Source: Seriola aureovittata (taxonomy: Eukaryota > Chordata > Actinopteri > Carangiformes > Carangidae). From it: a stretch of 64,000 bases of DNA. A model generated the notes under the pieces. It had not been told where the DNA came from. It did no database searches and worked only from the letters and a program-made list of their open reading frames with translations. The stretch is from contig NC_079377.1 of the NCBI RefSeq assembly GCF_021018895.1, positions 7,074,501-7,138,500 on the forward strand. Direction: 5' to 3'. The position numbers and the translations under genes are program-made. Below are positions 14,242 through 25,765 of this stretch, piece after piece (position 1 is the stretch's first letter; every line of letters starts with the position of its first letter).

Positions 14242-14316
14242 CTTCCATCTCCGCAGTGGACTTGGCTGCGTTGTCGTCGTCTTCTTCTTTCTTTGTAGCA
14301 GGTTGCTCTTCCTTTG
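14242..14316 (-). CDS. macrod2: macrod2 exon ending in a GC donor
   Basis: This exon has 75 nt (25 codons, phase 1-1). It reads A (split codon) then KEEQPATKKEEDDDN and continues to AEME. The acceptor is strong, with the tract cctttttccag. The downstream splice site is GGAAG|gcaaga, so the intron begins with GC rather than GT. That is a known minor class of U2 introns, and the surrounding bases fit the GC-donor consensus AG|GCAAG. Choosing it gives exactly phase 1, like every other tail exon. The segment mixes Lys with a run of Asp. The next exon I can support lies 13.8 kb away at 480. The main doubt is whether a small exon in that long intron was missed. Confidence 0.86.
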
Positions 14317-14998
14317 CTGGAAAAAGGAAAGCGAAGCTGTGATGCTTGTTAAACTACAAATTGACATGACATCAGTGTCTTTGCAGACAGGTGATCACAC
14401 CCACCCGTCTGCAAAAAAGAAGGCTGACCTGCTGTCTTCGGTTAGATCAGCGTTGTTAATGTGTTTACGTGTGAGTATGGTTGCCTCAGTGTGTGTATGT
14501 GCTGTGGACTGTGAGGCTCCAGTGATAACATTGTATGTCCAATCTGTAATACGGCACACAATCTCAGTCCCAATTTCTCCTCACTGCTGTTCTGCTTATT
14601 CTGTGCTGAGAGATAAATTTGCATATATTCAAAACACTGACAGGAAGAAATAAAAAACACTTCAGCATGGAAAACCCTTATTGTGCATTTATAGTGTTCC
14701 ATCTCCCAACCATGTAATTTAAGACTGGCTGGTAACCCCAAAAAAACGCAAACATCTATGTTTTCATTTTGTTATTCTGTCATTAAATCAACCATCCGGG
14801 TTTCATGAATTAAACTGTCTTGCTCATATCTGTCTGCCTCTGTGCCCAGTGAATATTTTGCCACATACAATAAGAAATCATCAGAGAATCACCTGAATCC
14901 TTTTCAATTAAAGATTAATATCTGTGATTGAAAACTTACGTACTTCACACATTTGGATGTAAGGATAACAACAAACACATGTACTCTTATGTAAGTAC
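14317..14998 (-). other. macrod2: macrod2 intron, 682 nt
   Basis: This GT-AG intron (gtactt...ctttttccag) lies between the two longest tail exons. A long open frame on the plus strand crosses it, but it shows no similarity I recognise and ignores the splice signals. No repeat is seen. Confidence 0.82.
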
Positions 14999-15145
14999 CT
15001 TTGTCTTCCTCTTTATTTTCATCTTTGTCGATGTCTTTATCTTCAGCTCTGTCATTATTGATGTCCATATCTTCCTGTTTCTCTTGGTTCTCTTGGTCCT
15101 CCGCAGCCTTCTCTTGATCTGGCTCCTCGTCTCCTAAATTCTCTT
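14999..15145 (-). CDS. macrod2: macrod2 exon, longest Glu/Asp/Lys-rich tail exon
   Basis: This exon has 147 nt (49 codons, phase 1-1) and is the largest in the window. Counting the split first codon, 24 of its 49 residues are Asp or Glu and 7 are Lys or Arg. It starts EENLGDEEPDQEKAAEDQEN and ends in a charge-alternating part with D-K-D-I-D-K-D and N-K-E-E-D-K. Repeated E-N/D-Q-E units suggest growth by small internal duplications. The acceptor ends gcctacag after a T-rich tract, and the donor is AAAG|gtactt. The product should be a disordered, highly acidic segment. Such tails can contact basic partners such as histones or regulate localisation, but no specific role is visible here. Confidence 0.92.
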
Positions 15146-15742
15146 CTGTAGGCACACAAACATTGAAATATAAAAAAGTTCAGAAGCATTCAGGCATAGG
15201 GAGTTCAAACCTTCACATTAAATCCTGTAACACGTGGCAGAAAAACAATTCTGTACTTTATTACTGCTGACAGAAATCTCTCAGAAACATTTTCACACCA
15301 ACAAGTGCTTTGTTTCCTCTTTGAAAGGCATTGATCTTGTCAAAACAGAAGGAAAAACGCTCAGACACAACATTTTTCTGAAGAACAAGTGCTTGACTTA
15401 GGCAGTAAATGCAAGTTTAAATGTATATTACTTGTAATGATTGGTGTTATAAAGGTGTCATTTGGTTATTGCCAACCTGTATTTGCTAGGGTGTGGTCTC
15501 TAAAGTCTGAAGACAAATTCTAGTTATTTTGCTATAATAGCTGTATATTCTAGGTATTAGTAGTTAAAGAAACAAATTGAACATAAAAGGAATAGCACAA
15601 AGCAGAATGTGGAGGAGCAGAGTAATCTGTAAATAAACATGCTAATAAAGGTGTGTGCAGGTTAGGTTATAAGGTTATATTTTACAAAGTAACCAAGGCC
15701 ACATAATTGAACAACATATTGATCTGTTTTCACCTGCAATAC

Positions 15743-15805
<63 letters not shown>

Positions 15806-16545
15806 GCAACTGTTGCATTTTTTGGCAGAATTAGCCAGCAGGTGTTGTTTTTAAACTGTATATCTTTGCTCCTCCTAGGTGATACCTCTATGTTTGTGTC
15901 TCATGAGAAAGTAATTACATATCTCAGGTCTTGGATTGCATCCCAGGGCTGCATTTGCTATAACTCTCTCATAGAATATCTACAAAATTCATGTTCAGAG
16001 AGGCTCTATCTGTCAAATCTTTGTCAATGGGATGGGATTTGAATAAAACAAAAACAGAGGAGAGGAGAGGCGAGGCACTGCTCACTGCCAGTATGCAAAT
16101 TCAGAATCTTAATTATATACCAGCAGCATAGAGGATATTCGGAAAAAGAAAAATGGTTCTAGCTCCAAGTTAATGGTTGCCCCTTTGCAACACACACAGT
16201 TCACTTAAGGCTCTCTCTGTCAGCACAATAAAACACATCAGAGTCTTGGGATCTGTTATACTGATGCATTTAGAATTTTTTTATACTAGTTATTCCTTTA
16301 CTGCTAACAACACTGATCGGGGTAGATCTTTAATCAAACTCTGAGCTCAAGTGAAAACCAGAGCAATGAGCTGCACGTCGCTCAGCTCCTACTATTCCCA
16401 TCTCATCTACAGATAAGAGTCAGATCAATCTGCGCTCCTTCCCTCTCGGTAGCGAGCGATGTGTAGAGTAGTGACAAACTACACACTAACAGTAACCCAA
16501 AATCACACCCCCCATCCATGCTGGAGCCTTGACTTGTAACTGTAC
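15146..16545 (-). other. macrod2: macrod2 intron, 1.4 kb
   Basis: This GT-AG intron (gtacag...gcctacag) contains an AC microsatellite at 15741-15803. Otherwise it is AT-rich without a recognisable feature. Confidence 0.8.
15741..15803. repeat. (AC)n microsatellite, 63 bp
   Basis: This AC dinucleotide run has one G substitution near its left end and lies inside a 1.4-kb intron. Confidence 0.96.
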
Positions 16546-16593
16546 CTGGGTTTTGACTTGCCATCTCCACGTCTTCTTCTTTTCCCCAAGCAT
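16546..16593 (-). CDS. macrod2: macrod2 exon, acidic tail with DVEM motif
   Basis: This exon has 48 nt (16 codons, phase 1-1) and reads D (split codon) then AWGKEEDVEMASQNP. It contains E-E-D-V-E-M, a motif I also associate with the tail of human MACROD2, which supports the gene assignment. The acceptor has the tract tctgtttttctag and the donor is CCAG|gtacag. The single tryptophan is unusual in an otherwise disordered acidic tail and could mark a short binding motif; that is inference. The flanking introns are short (422 and 1400 nt), so this group of exons is clustered. Confidence 0.88.
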
Positions 16594-17015
16594 CTAGAAA
16601 AACAGAAGAATTCAAAAGAGTGGAAAACATTTGAGTTCATTGCTAGAGCCTGGAGTTGAATTGACTTGGCTTTTGATATCACCTCAAACAGCCTTTTCAT
16701 TCTATCTCTTTGTGTAGCTTTGTCTTTGTACTGCAGTATGAGAGCAATGGAACCACAAAGACATGCATAAATTAAGTGACAGAAAAGAAGGGGAAAAGAA
16801 TGTCACTTCTAAAGCCATACATAATTGAGGGATTTCTTTGTTCCAAGCCTCTGTGATAAGAGTACTTTTCTTTAGTTAGAGTAGTGGCATACAGGATGGA
16901 AAGACTGAACTGGAGCGAATAGAAAATTCAATTTTTGATGACAAATGACATCAAGAAGCACTGGTAGCGCCGAGAGGCTCAGAACATGTGTTAATGGTCC
17001 GTAGAGCTACATTAC
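16594..17015 (-). other. macrod2: macrod2 intron, 422 nt
   Basis: This GT-AG intron (gtaatg...tttttctag on the sense strand) lies between two short acidic exons. I see nothing else in it. Confidence 0.8.
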
Positions 17016-17054
17016 CATTGTCACCCTCTTCTTCATCACCTGTTTCCTCTTTAC
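17016..17054 (-). CDS. macrod2: macrod2 exon, short acidic-tail exon
   Basis: This exon has 39 nt (13 codons, phase 1-1). It reads G (split codon) then KEETGDEEEGDN, with six Glu/Asp in the last nine residues. The acceptor is excellent: a run of C and T ending ttttcag. The donor AATG|gtaatg is weaker than its neighbours, so this exon is a reasonable candidate for skipping. Loss of the exon would keep the frame because both ends are phase 1. It lies 422 nt upstream of the next exon. Confidence 0.87.
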
Positions 17055-17557
17055 CTGAAAAAGGGAGGGAAAGGAATCATCAACCAAACACAAACATGCA
17101 TGGGGATAATGCCAGTCATTAATTCTGAAAAACAAAGCTACCAGTAATACTAATGATCACAAACTGTTCAACTCTAGACAAAAGATTCATCTTGTGAGAG
17201 CTGGCATCACATTTTAAAACAGCAACGTCCTCCTGTTTCGGTAGCCTCACTTTCAAAATGTGCTTTTATATAGAGGAGTTTTCATTCAGTTATCAATCAG
17301 GGAAGCTCAAACATGATGATGGGTTTTTCTGTCCATGTTATGGGTAAGGAAACAAACTACTGCTCTAACTAATAACATTTGGACAAACCCTTATTTTATT
17401 TAAAATGCAACAGCTAATTTGTTAGCTTTGTTAGGGTTAGACATAATCAGCTTTATGCTTCATTTTTTTAAGGATTACAAACTGATCATTGTTACAGTAT
17501 ATTCTTGTTACAGTGAACAGGTGTGCAGCAGGGGATACTTATAGAGCCAGTCTATAG

Positions 17558-17764
17558 TCATGCTAGCAGCACTGTCAGGCTGTCATTAGGTTTAACGGTG
17601 CTTCGAGTTAAATGTTAACATTGGCATCCTAACATACACACAGTTAAAAGGTAGCATTATGCTAAAAGGTATTATTATGTGTTAACATGATCACCCTTGT
17701 AATTCACAGTGTAAACATGCTAATCTTGCTAACTTGTATTGAACAAAAAGTTCAGCTGAAGTTA
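17558..17764. mobile_element. Diverged interspersed repeat of a common fish type
   Basis: The sequence ATGCTAGCAGCACTGTCAGG, then GTGCTTCGAGTTAAATG, TTAACATTGGCATCCTAAC, AACATGATCACC and AAAGTTCAGCTGAAGTT follows the order of a repeat seen very often in teleost introns (GCTAGCAG ... TTAGCATGCTAACATG ... AAGTACAGCTGAGG). No coding capacity is seen. I cannot assign the class. Confidence 0.6.
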
Positions 17765-20030
17765 GTATAGTATATACTAGGTAGTATCACTATGATACTA
17801 TGAAACATACAGACGTAACATCAAATTTAGAGTCAGGACAGCATCTGCCCAACTTCAACTACCCACCTACTGTACAACACTATAGCAAAATTTATCTAAA
17901 TTATGCACAAAAGACAGATTTTAGAAGTGACATCAAACAACTTTAATCCATGCATCATATCTGTTACCCCCACCCTATTCAACATTATTGTCGCTCTCAG
18001 AAATTCTTATGCACGAACACGTGCACACGCACACACACACACATGCACACACAAAAACGATGACATTTGGGACAAATTGAGTAAATGAAAGCCATGACAC
18101 CAATAAGAGAACATGCTCTACAATGGCTATTGTGCAGCTTCCATAATTGCTTTTTTAACAAGCTGCAGAGAGAAACCATTTTTTCATATCTATGCAATTT
18201 TGCCCTGCACTCAGAACAATAAAAATGCCAGCCTCTATTAAATGGGAAAAAGGCCAGTTCTACCAGTGCTGCATGTTTGTCTCAAGTGCCTCTGTCCATC
18301 ACAGAGAATGCTGGTGACACACAGTAGATGGCAATCCTTTCTATTAATCATGACTGGCATTTTGAGATGGAGCCACAGACATGGGGCTGAAAAGAATACT
18401 TCATTGGGAAAAACAAGTTAAGATTAATGCTTCGCTGGCCATGAGGTCACCCTAAACCTTTCTTCCGCGTTTAAAAATTATGCGTGGCTGTTGAATCTGT
18501 CTAAAGTGATCCCAAACAACAATATATCAGATACGACAAAAGGCTGAATGTAATTTCCTCCCTGTTATTTGATCATTCGTATTTGGCTTATTGAATGGAA
18601 CAGTATTCAATTTGTGATAAAGGATGCTATAAGGGACAGATTGTGGGTAAACACACTGATACACGCACAAAGCAGACAACAAAAGATTCTATGTAGGGCA
18701 GATGTGATTTATAATGGCTTCAAGTTAAGTTCAATTAGAACATTGTCTGTCCATGAAGTAAAAACCCAACCAGCCTCTCCACCGGCCCGCTCACTCAGGT
18801 GCTATAAACAGCAGGTGGCAGCATTGTCACAGCTTTACTCTACCTGATACTCACTGTACTAAACTGTCTTCACCATGAATCAGAGTCTGACATACTTCAC
18901 ACAGAGGGGCTCCAGCCAAAGTCCACACCGCAGCACTGTTGGTGTCAAATCTCCCATGAATTCCACTTTCAGAAATATGGCGAGAAAACAGGACATTTCA
19001 GGTATTAACCTGCCCTCGAGTTGAATGAATGACAGTACTGTAGTGTGTTGAATAAAATCTTAGTCTCACACACACATGAATAATTTATTTATATAAACAT
19101 CAGATCCAGAGGTACAGTATCACAAAGTCTTTAACAATTTAGATGCTGATATTCAACCTTCCCTGTGTGTCCTACTTGCATGACCGTCGAGTAAACATCA
19201 GCTTCAGATAATATTTTCTATTTCTATTTTGTAGGAAGTAAAAGCAGAATTTCATATTCAGGGCTGAATAGAAATGTGAACAAGTTAACTTGCACACGCA
19301 CACACACTCTCACTTACTCACACACCCACACAGTCTAGTTATGCTATCTCTTCCCCCAGCCCTGCCTCTCTTATTCCTTCCATTAAAGCCAAGTGGAGCA
19401 AAGGACAAAAAAGAAATTAAAAAAAAAAAGGGTGAATTTGAAAAATTCATGAGACACGTGTAAAGAAAAAAGGGCTCAGAGATGACCAACAGCTACCATT
19501 CAAAGACCTTTTGCATGTAAAATGTGTGTTGGCAAGCACAGTGCAAGTGTGTTTGTGAGCGATGCTTGACGGTGTGCCAAGGTGTAAAGGATGGCATCCC
19601 ATGGAGAAGCTAACTGTCTGTCCACACATAGGGTTATTACTCTGAAAGTCCATCGCCGCTCTGTGCCATCTCTCACCATCTCCCCCTCTCTTCTTCAGGT
19701 CTTTCCCAGAAAAAGCTCAAGCATGCCAGGCAAACCGACCCAGCCAGGCATTGATTTCTGGCTCAATGTTCACATTTTACTGTGCCCTGTGACATCCACT
19801 AATCTCACTAATACCAATCTGATATCAAATAATAGACACTGTGGGGCTGCTTGCCAACTCAGGTGTGCTTTAAAGAGGCCACACTCCAACCTGGACCTTT
19901 ATGCCAGCATTCAACTCCATGTCTCACCCCTCCCTCTCTGTCTCTTTTTCTTTCTATGGCTCACAGCATCTGCATGCTGTGCTTCTGTTTCATGTGGATT
20001 ACATCACAGCACCACACACATAGCTCATCT

Positions 20031-20275
<245 letters not shown>

Positions 20276-22127
20276 CGTTAATCTATGACCCTGGTTTACA
20301 AATACACTTCGGGGTTATTTGTAGTTGATTGTGATTTTTCTTCCTCTTTTGAAGAAGAGTGGATATGCTGTTTTTCAAATCTGAAATACTCCCCTGTTCA
20401 CCAGCTACATTTGTTTTCAAATTTTAACTTTGATTTTACAGCAATTTAACATTGACAGGAATGTTTTGTGAATGAGGAACATTTATTAGACATGAATGAG
20501 ACACTAAGTGCATAGAAAAGATGACAAGAAAAAATGATAAAACTAAAAAAAACAACAAAAAAAACAGTGAAATGACATTTAAAAAAATAGAATTAGATAA
20601 AATAAATTTAACACAGTCACACAAAGTATGATGTGAATGTGTTTTGATGTTGTCTGATGTTCGAGAGAAGACAGAGAGGTTGCTGTGTTGCTTGATTGCT
20701 TAGTTGTACCACAGGTTATGTGCTCTTTTATCCAGTAGGGTGTTTGTGTTAATTTTGTGCTTTTCACTAGCAATTGTTGCGTGTGGGACAGAGTAGCCCT
20801 ATAATTACCTCCAGTCCACTGTAACCAGTGTATTTATTGTGGAACAACAGTAGAGAAAGGCTTAATGCTCTCTCTTTATCAGTGCTGTGGCTAAAAGCCC
20901 CTCATGCCTGACCCATGGACTGGGGAGAGTGAATCCCCTGAGGAGTTTGATGGATGTGATGGATCACACTGAGGCACATTGACAGACACACTCCACCAAC
21001 TCCACTGCAGTGTAATTTATTCTAAAAAGTGCTCCACATATTGACTATCACAAATAGATGACCTGCTTTGCTGGCTCTTTAGACACGATGGTGAAATATG
21101 GCGTGTTTTTGTTGAAACGGGATCTTACACAGCTTTACAGATGTGGTATCAGACTCTCGAGCGTCTTATAATGTCCGCCTCACGTACAGTAGCTGACAGT
21201 GTGGTTTTGCAGCTCGCGTTTCCTCTAGACTTTGCTATCTTGACATCTGAGTGTTGTCTATGATTAATCCGTCCTATGTGCTATATCGAACCAGTCCTAA
21301 CCTTTACAGTGCAGGCAGTACAAAATCATTTCATTCTCCTCCTGTGAGAGAGGTTGTCTCAAGGACTGAGTGTTCCCATGCTAGAAAGCTGTGCCAAGGC
21401 CTTTTGTGAATGGATTAGTTACTATTAAGCTGCCGGGCCTGATAAATTAGGATTTATAAAGATTATTACAAAATACTTATGCCCTCCTAATGCTGGTGAT
21501 TGAATTTGTGAATCATATTGAATTACTGCTTCGGATTATGGAAAGGTATGTTGAATAGGCGGGAAGAAATGACTTATTGTGCTTTGTTTAACAACACAGT
21601 ATGTATTGACGTCCTTGAAGTGACTGCGCTATCTAGTCCAGCCTCTCTCAATCAGCGAGAGGAGCCGTTTCCCTAAAGAAAACAACCGTGACTGCTATCT
21701 TCAAAAATTCCCTGCAACCTTAAGGCTTGAAGACAAATGGATGGTGTACGATTTTAATTGCCTACTAACACCCTCCAGTGTAAGAATCTAATTATCTTTG
21801 GTCCATCGTATCGGAGAAGCCTATAATTGTTTCAATATTACACATCCAAAGGGGCTGAAACTGCAGAATAGCCAGATAATGGCTTCTTAAACAAGTTTGC
21901 CTCTAAGAAAACATTCTTTTAAAAAAGACCAAGCTTCATCTTGTATTCATTTCCCCAAAGAGGAACTTGGCACCAGAGAGCAAGAGATTACTGACCAAGA
22001 ACACACTCCATTACTTCATACACCCAAAACAAATATTTCTGTACACACATATCAATATACAATGTTCCCTCTGCCAGTAACGGTGTTCGACATGTTGTAA
22101 ACAAGCAATCCTCATTAATAACATTAG

Positions 22128-22128
<1 letters not shown>

Positions 22129-22184
<56 letters not shown>
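22129..22184. repeat. (AC)n microsatellite behind a macrod2 donor site
   Basis: This AC run of 56 bp reads as (TG)n on the transcribed strand. It begins 19 nt downstream of the 5' splice site of the exon at 22203-22262. Confidence 0.96.
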
Positions 22185-22188
<4 letters not shown>

Positions 22189-22202
22189 TAATGAAGGCAT
22201 AC

Positions 22203-22262
22203 CTCTGTTGTTATCTTCACTTTCCTCCTTGGTTGTGGATTTCGTAGATGGAGGTGTGTTAT
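22203..22262 (-). CDS. macrod2: macrod2 exon, Ser/Thr-rich acidic-tail exon
   Basis: This exon has 60 nt (20 codons, phase 1-1). It reads D (split codon) then NTPPSTKSTTKEESEDNNR. The acceptor follows an eleven-base poly-T-rich tract and ends ttatag; the donor is AGAG|gtatgcc. It is the most Ser/Thr-rich of the tail exons, with a TPPSTKSTT segment that could be phosphorylated, although no specific kinase site can be claimed from sequence alone. A (TG)n repeat on the sense strand begins 19 nt into the following intron (see findings). It joins in frame to the preceding exon at 23950 and the following exon at 17054. Confidence 0.88.
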
Positions 22263-23949
22263 CTATAAACAGACAAAAAAAAAATGGTCATTTACACCAC
22301 TTAGGATGCAAAGGGCGTTCCGTGTTGTCAGTTTGAACTGTTAGCTGGGAAATGGTGTGAGTGAAGAGGGCTTTTGGCATGCCAAACCCATGGTAGCAGT
22401 TCTTATTCTAACTTGGCCGTTCTGTCTCAACTGACCACACTACAAAAGCCTGTGGGAGAACTCCATGGCTCTTGCGTTGTTTGGTTTTATACCTGCCTGA
22501 GAAAAAAAAATGACTCCTGTGAGAGAAAGGGGAAGAATGCGAGGCTTTGAGACCAACTCCAGAGCTCAGTCTGGGACAAAAGCACTATTCCATGTGAGAA
22601 TGGTAGGCGTTTGAACCTTTGAATAGGCTCCAGGCTGTACTGATTCAAACTCTGGCTGATGGAGCAGAATAAAAGGCCAGTTCTTGGCACTGGCGCAGAG
22701 GCCCATCAAACAAGGCCAAACTGGACCAGGGCAGGGCTGGCATGATGACACAACAGAGCTAGGAATTATCAGGGTTATTTCGGTTGGCTTGATACGGTCT
22801 GGTGCTATGTTATTATACTGTATGCAGTGTAAAATAGCTGGTGAGGAACATGACAGAAAACAACATAGTCGCTCAGGCGCTAACAATAGGGCAAACACAC
22901 AAATGCTGTTCCTCCTAGCCAAGCCTTTATGATTTAGCCATTACGTGCACATTGTTTCACTCTGGAATATCACATTTTACTGTGCACTTATAAAACAGCC
23001 CTTTTATGTTCACCTAAAATAGAATCTCATTGGAAACACAGATGCGTGTAATTGGCAAATCATGGGGGTGACTTTGGGAGGAAAAACATTTTGATAGTAC
23101 CCTGCGTTCTACATCTATGGTAATCTGAACACTTCCTTCGACAGACAGTAAAACTAACATTGTTCTCTGCTTAGTTGGTTGCACGTGTACTGTGACGTCT
23201 TCGAGGGACGAAGCAGTTAGACCCTGGAAAGCCACTGGTCTGAATCCCTTTGTACTCGGAAAGAAAACTTGCCATCAAGTGCTTTCCAAGACCTACTGTA
23301 CCTTAGAGAAAACTGCTAGAGGCAGTACATTTTATCAAACATTTCATAAAAATGACATTTTTTGTTGACCGAGGAGAAATAAAGCAACTGCTGCCTCTCT
23401 TTTGGATCTATTGTTCCTGCTATTCAAACAATACACACACTTCCATGAGGTTTTCTGTCCGTGTTATTGCTTATTCAGGACATCAGTGCACAGACAAATG
23501 TCAATAGTTTATCCCGATAAGCAGTATCTGGGAGTTTCAGGCCGTGTGCCAAGATGGAGCGGTGATAAAAGCATTATGCGGTGACAGTTGTGTTTGTGTC
23601 ATCGTCTGGCGCATGCTGCGCAGGGACGTTGCTCTGCTGTTTCTTTGTCACTCACTTTAGGTGGCTGAAGGCATTGTGCCCGTAAGCCAGATGGAGAGAA
23701 TGGTGTTGGGAATTAGCTGTGGATATAATCTCTTGTAATGTAATGTACTCACATGAAGTATTTTTAACTGTGATGTGTCAGACCCGGGATTCAACTTGTC
23801 ACCGAATGACTAAACATTCAGTTTCATCGGCTGCATAAAACCTAGCAAATCACTGTCACGAGCTGAAGCTACGCCACTCACTCAGCCTCTGTGAGCTTTA
23901 ATGGAGGTGTTAAGGTGAAAAGGCAACCATGAAATATTCTGTCACTCAC
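22263..23949 (-). other. macrod2: macrod2 intron, 1.7 kb
   Basis: This GT-AG intron (gtgagtg...ttatag) lies between the first two tail exons. I see no repeats or genes beyond short homopolymers. Confidence 0.8.
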
Positions 23950-23988
23950 CTCCCTTCAGCTGGTCCTCTGTAACCTCCATGTCATTGT
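23950..23988 (-). CDS. macrod2: macrod2 exon, first acidic-tail exon
   Basis: This exon has 39 nt (13 codons, phase 1-1). With the G left over from the macrodomain exon it starts at a GAC codon and reads DNDMEVTEDQLKG. The acceptor is pyrimidine-rich and ends ctgccag; the donor is GGAG|gtgagtg, close to consensus. It sits directly after the macrodomain, where human MACROD2 as I remember it has an acidic stretch containing D-V-E-M, so N-D-M-E-V here is probably the counterpart. The segment should be disordered and has no catalytic role that I can see. The evidence is the splice sites, the matching phase and the acidic composition; a transcript would settle it. Confidence 0.88.
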
Positions 23989-24505
23989 CTGGCAGAGGGG
24001 GGAAAAGACAGCGTGTCAAACCATGCTATTTTATAATGTATGATACAATGAGTCATCACAACATGTCTCCTTGATTAAAATGTTAGAGCACAGTATTCCT
24101 TGCTGCTGTGTACTCTGTCTGCTTGAACCAGTCAACAGTGAAGGCAGAACCTACAGTGTTTCCTCAGAATGTGATTGAAATATGAGTTTTATTTTAGGAG
24201 AAGAAAAAAACCCCAGTCCATTCACATGTCCAAAAGCCGGCTGTTGAAACTTTTTCACCTCCTCCCTCCTCATCACACCAGCTGCCATGCTCCAAAATCA
24301 TACCAACAACCTTCACAGCCTCCCTCAATTCCCCCAGCAGACGGCCTTGGATCTAGAGAGTTATTATGCCAAATGACTGTGTATGTGGGAGTGTGTGTTT
24401 CATGGGACATTCTGTTTCAATTAAATCTATACTGGTATGCTCGGCATAAATGACACAAAACCTCCCATTTCCTCAAATTACAAGGACTGAAGGCTGGGGT
24501 GGACC

Positions 24506-24525
24506 AAAAAAAAAAAAAAAAAAAA
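24506..24525. repeat. Poly-A run, 20 bp
   Basis: This is a homopolymer of 20 A. No retrotransposed sequence ending here was recognised upstream. Confidence 0.93.
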
Positions 24526-25247
24526 CCTTTGATTTTCTCTCCTTTTCTCTATACGTCTATTGTAAGAGTGAACTAGAGGTGTTTCTGGGTGTATGAGTTG
24601 AGTTGCACAGTGTGAGATGAGAAGGAGGCTTTGGATGCTGCTTCAGGAAGAACTGCAGAGTGAAAGATGGGGAGGGAGAAACTGTGGGTGCCTGCTCGCA
24701 GCTCCTGAATCCCATCACACAAACACACTGATACGCTCAGACCTCGCACAGCTCAGCATGCCTTAAAATGCTTTGAGTCATGCCACTATATGTACAGTAC
24801 GTGTGTGCTTTAATGCGCATAGTTCATACTGTATGAATGGAATACTCTGTATGTGTGTGGGCACATGTATGATATATATGTGTATATGGCTGTGCATGAG
24901 TCTGAGCAATGATTGCACTGTGGTTAACAAGCAAAAGCAAGTGTTAGCTTGATGAAAAGCTGTTGTCATCTGTTCTGTAGAATTGTAACCATCAGAGCTC
25001 CCTGTGGATCCAGCGACAGGCTTTTCTTTTGTATAACACTGAATAAAAGGGTACAGTACATTAATCTAACCCTGCTTGGGGAAACAAAGGAAAGGCCCAC
25101 TGATACTGTATAACAATGGCACAAGAATGGAAACATGGGTGGAAACATGGGGTGTCTAAGCTACTGCCATGTCCTATAACATTTATACCACTGCACAAGA
25201 GTGCATTCCAATGTATGTGATGTGGTCAATACTAACAATATATGACA

Positions 25248-25274
25248 CCTTTCTTTCTTTCCTTCTTTCTTCCT
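25248..25274. repeat. CTTT-rich run
   Basis: This is a short imperfect tetranucleotide repeat of the CTTT type. Confidence 0.8.
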
Positions 25275-25363
25275 CGGGGTAAAGACAACACCAGGGTTAA
25301 ATTCACACAAAAGATTCTCTCATGACTTATTATACAAAACAGATAAGAAACTATCAGCTATCA

Positions 25364-25765
25364 TAGTTTGACATACTGGGAATTCTCATTTGCTGTCTGT
25401 CTGAGGGGTAAATGAGAGGATCGATACCACTCTCATATTTATGCGTGAAATAATAAACTATAGCCAGGATATGTGTGTGTAGCTTAGCATAAAGACTGGT
25501 ATCAGTGTCCAAAGGTAAAAAACAGCTACCAGCACTGATTTAAACACCATTAATTAACAGGCTATATGACCCAGAGTCTTTCCACCTGACTAATAAAATT
25601 GTCCAGCTCACAAACCCATGTAAAACCATAACTTGAGTTTAAGGTTTTGTATGAAATAAACATATGATATAATGTGTTTATTAGTGAGCTTTAGAGATAC
25701 CGGTAAAACTTAAAGTACTGATGTTTCTTGACAAGAAAGTGAAACCCTAACCCTTTTGGGCACAT
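25364..25765. mobile_element. Fold-back DNA element of a common fish type
   Basis: The left half reads TTTGACATACTGGGAATTCT, GAGAGGATCGATACCACTCT, TAGCTTAGCATAAAGACTGG, GTCCAAAGGTAA and TACCAGCACTGATTTAAACA. The right half (25660-25765) carries a reverse-complement version of the same pieces, for example TTAGTGAGCTTTAGAGATAC and TCTTGACAAGAAAGTGAA. I recognise this as a widespread teleost non-autonomous repeat with long inverted ends. It has no coding capacity and is considerably diverged. Confidence 0.65.

Noticed and set aside
14159..14653. 164-residue plus-strand frame
   Set aside because: It runs antisense across a macrod2 exon and through the ATCAA repeat, has no recognisable domain and no supporting splice structure.
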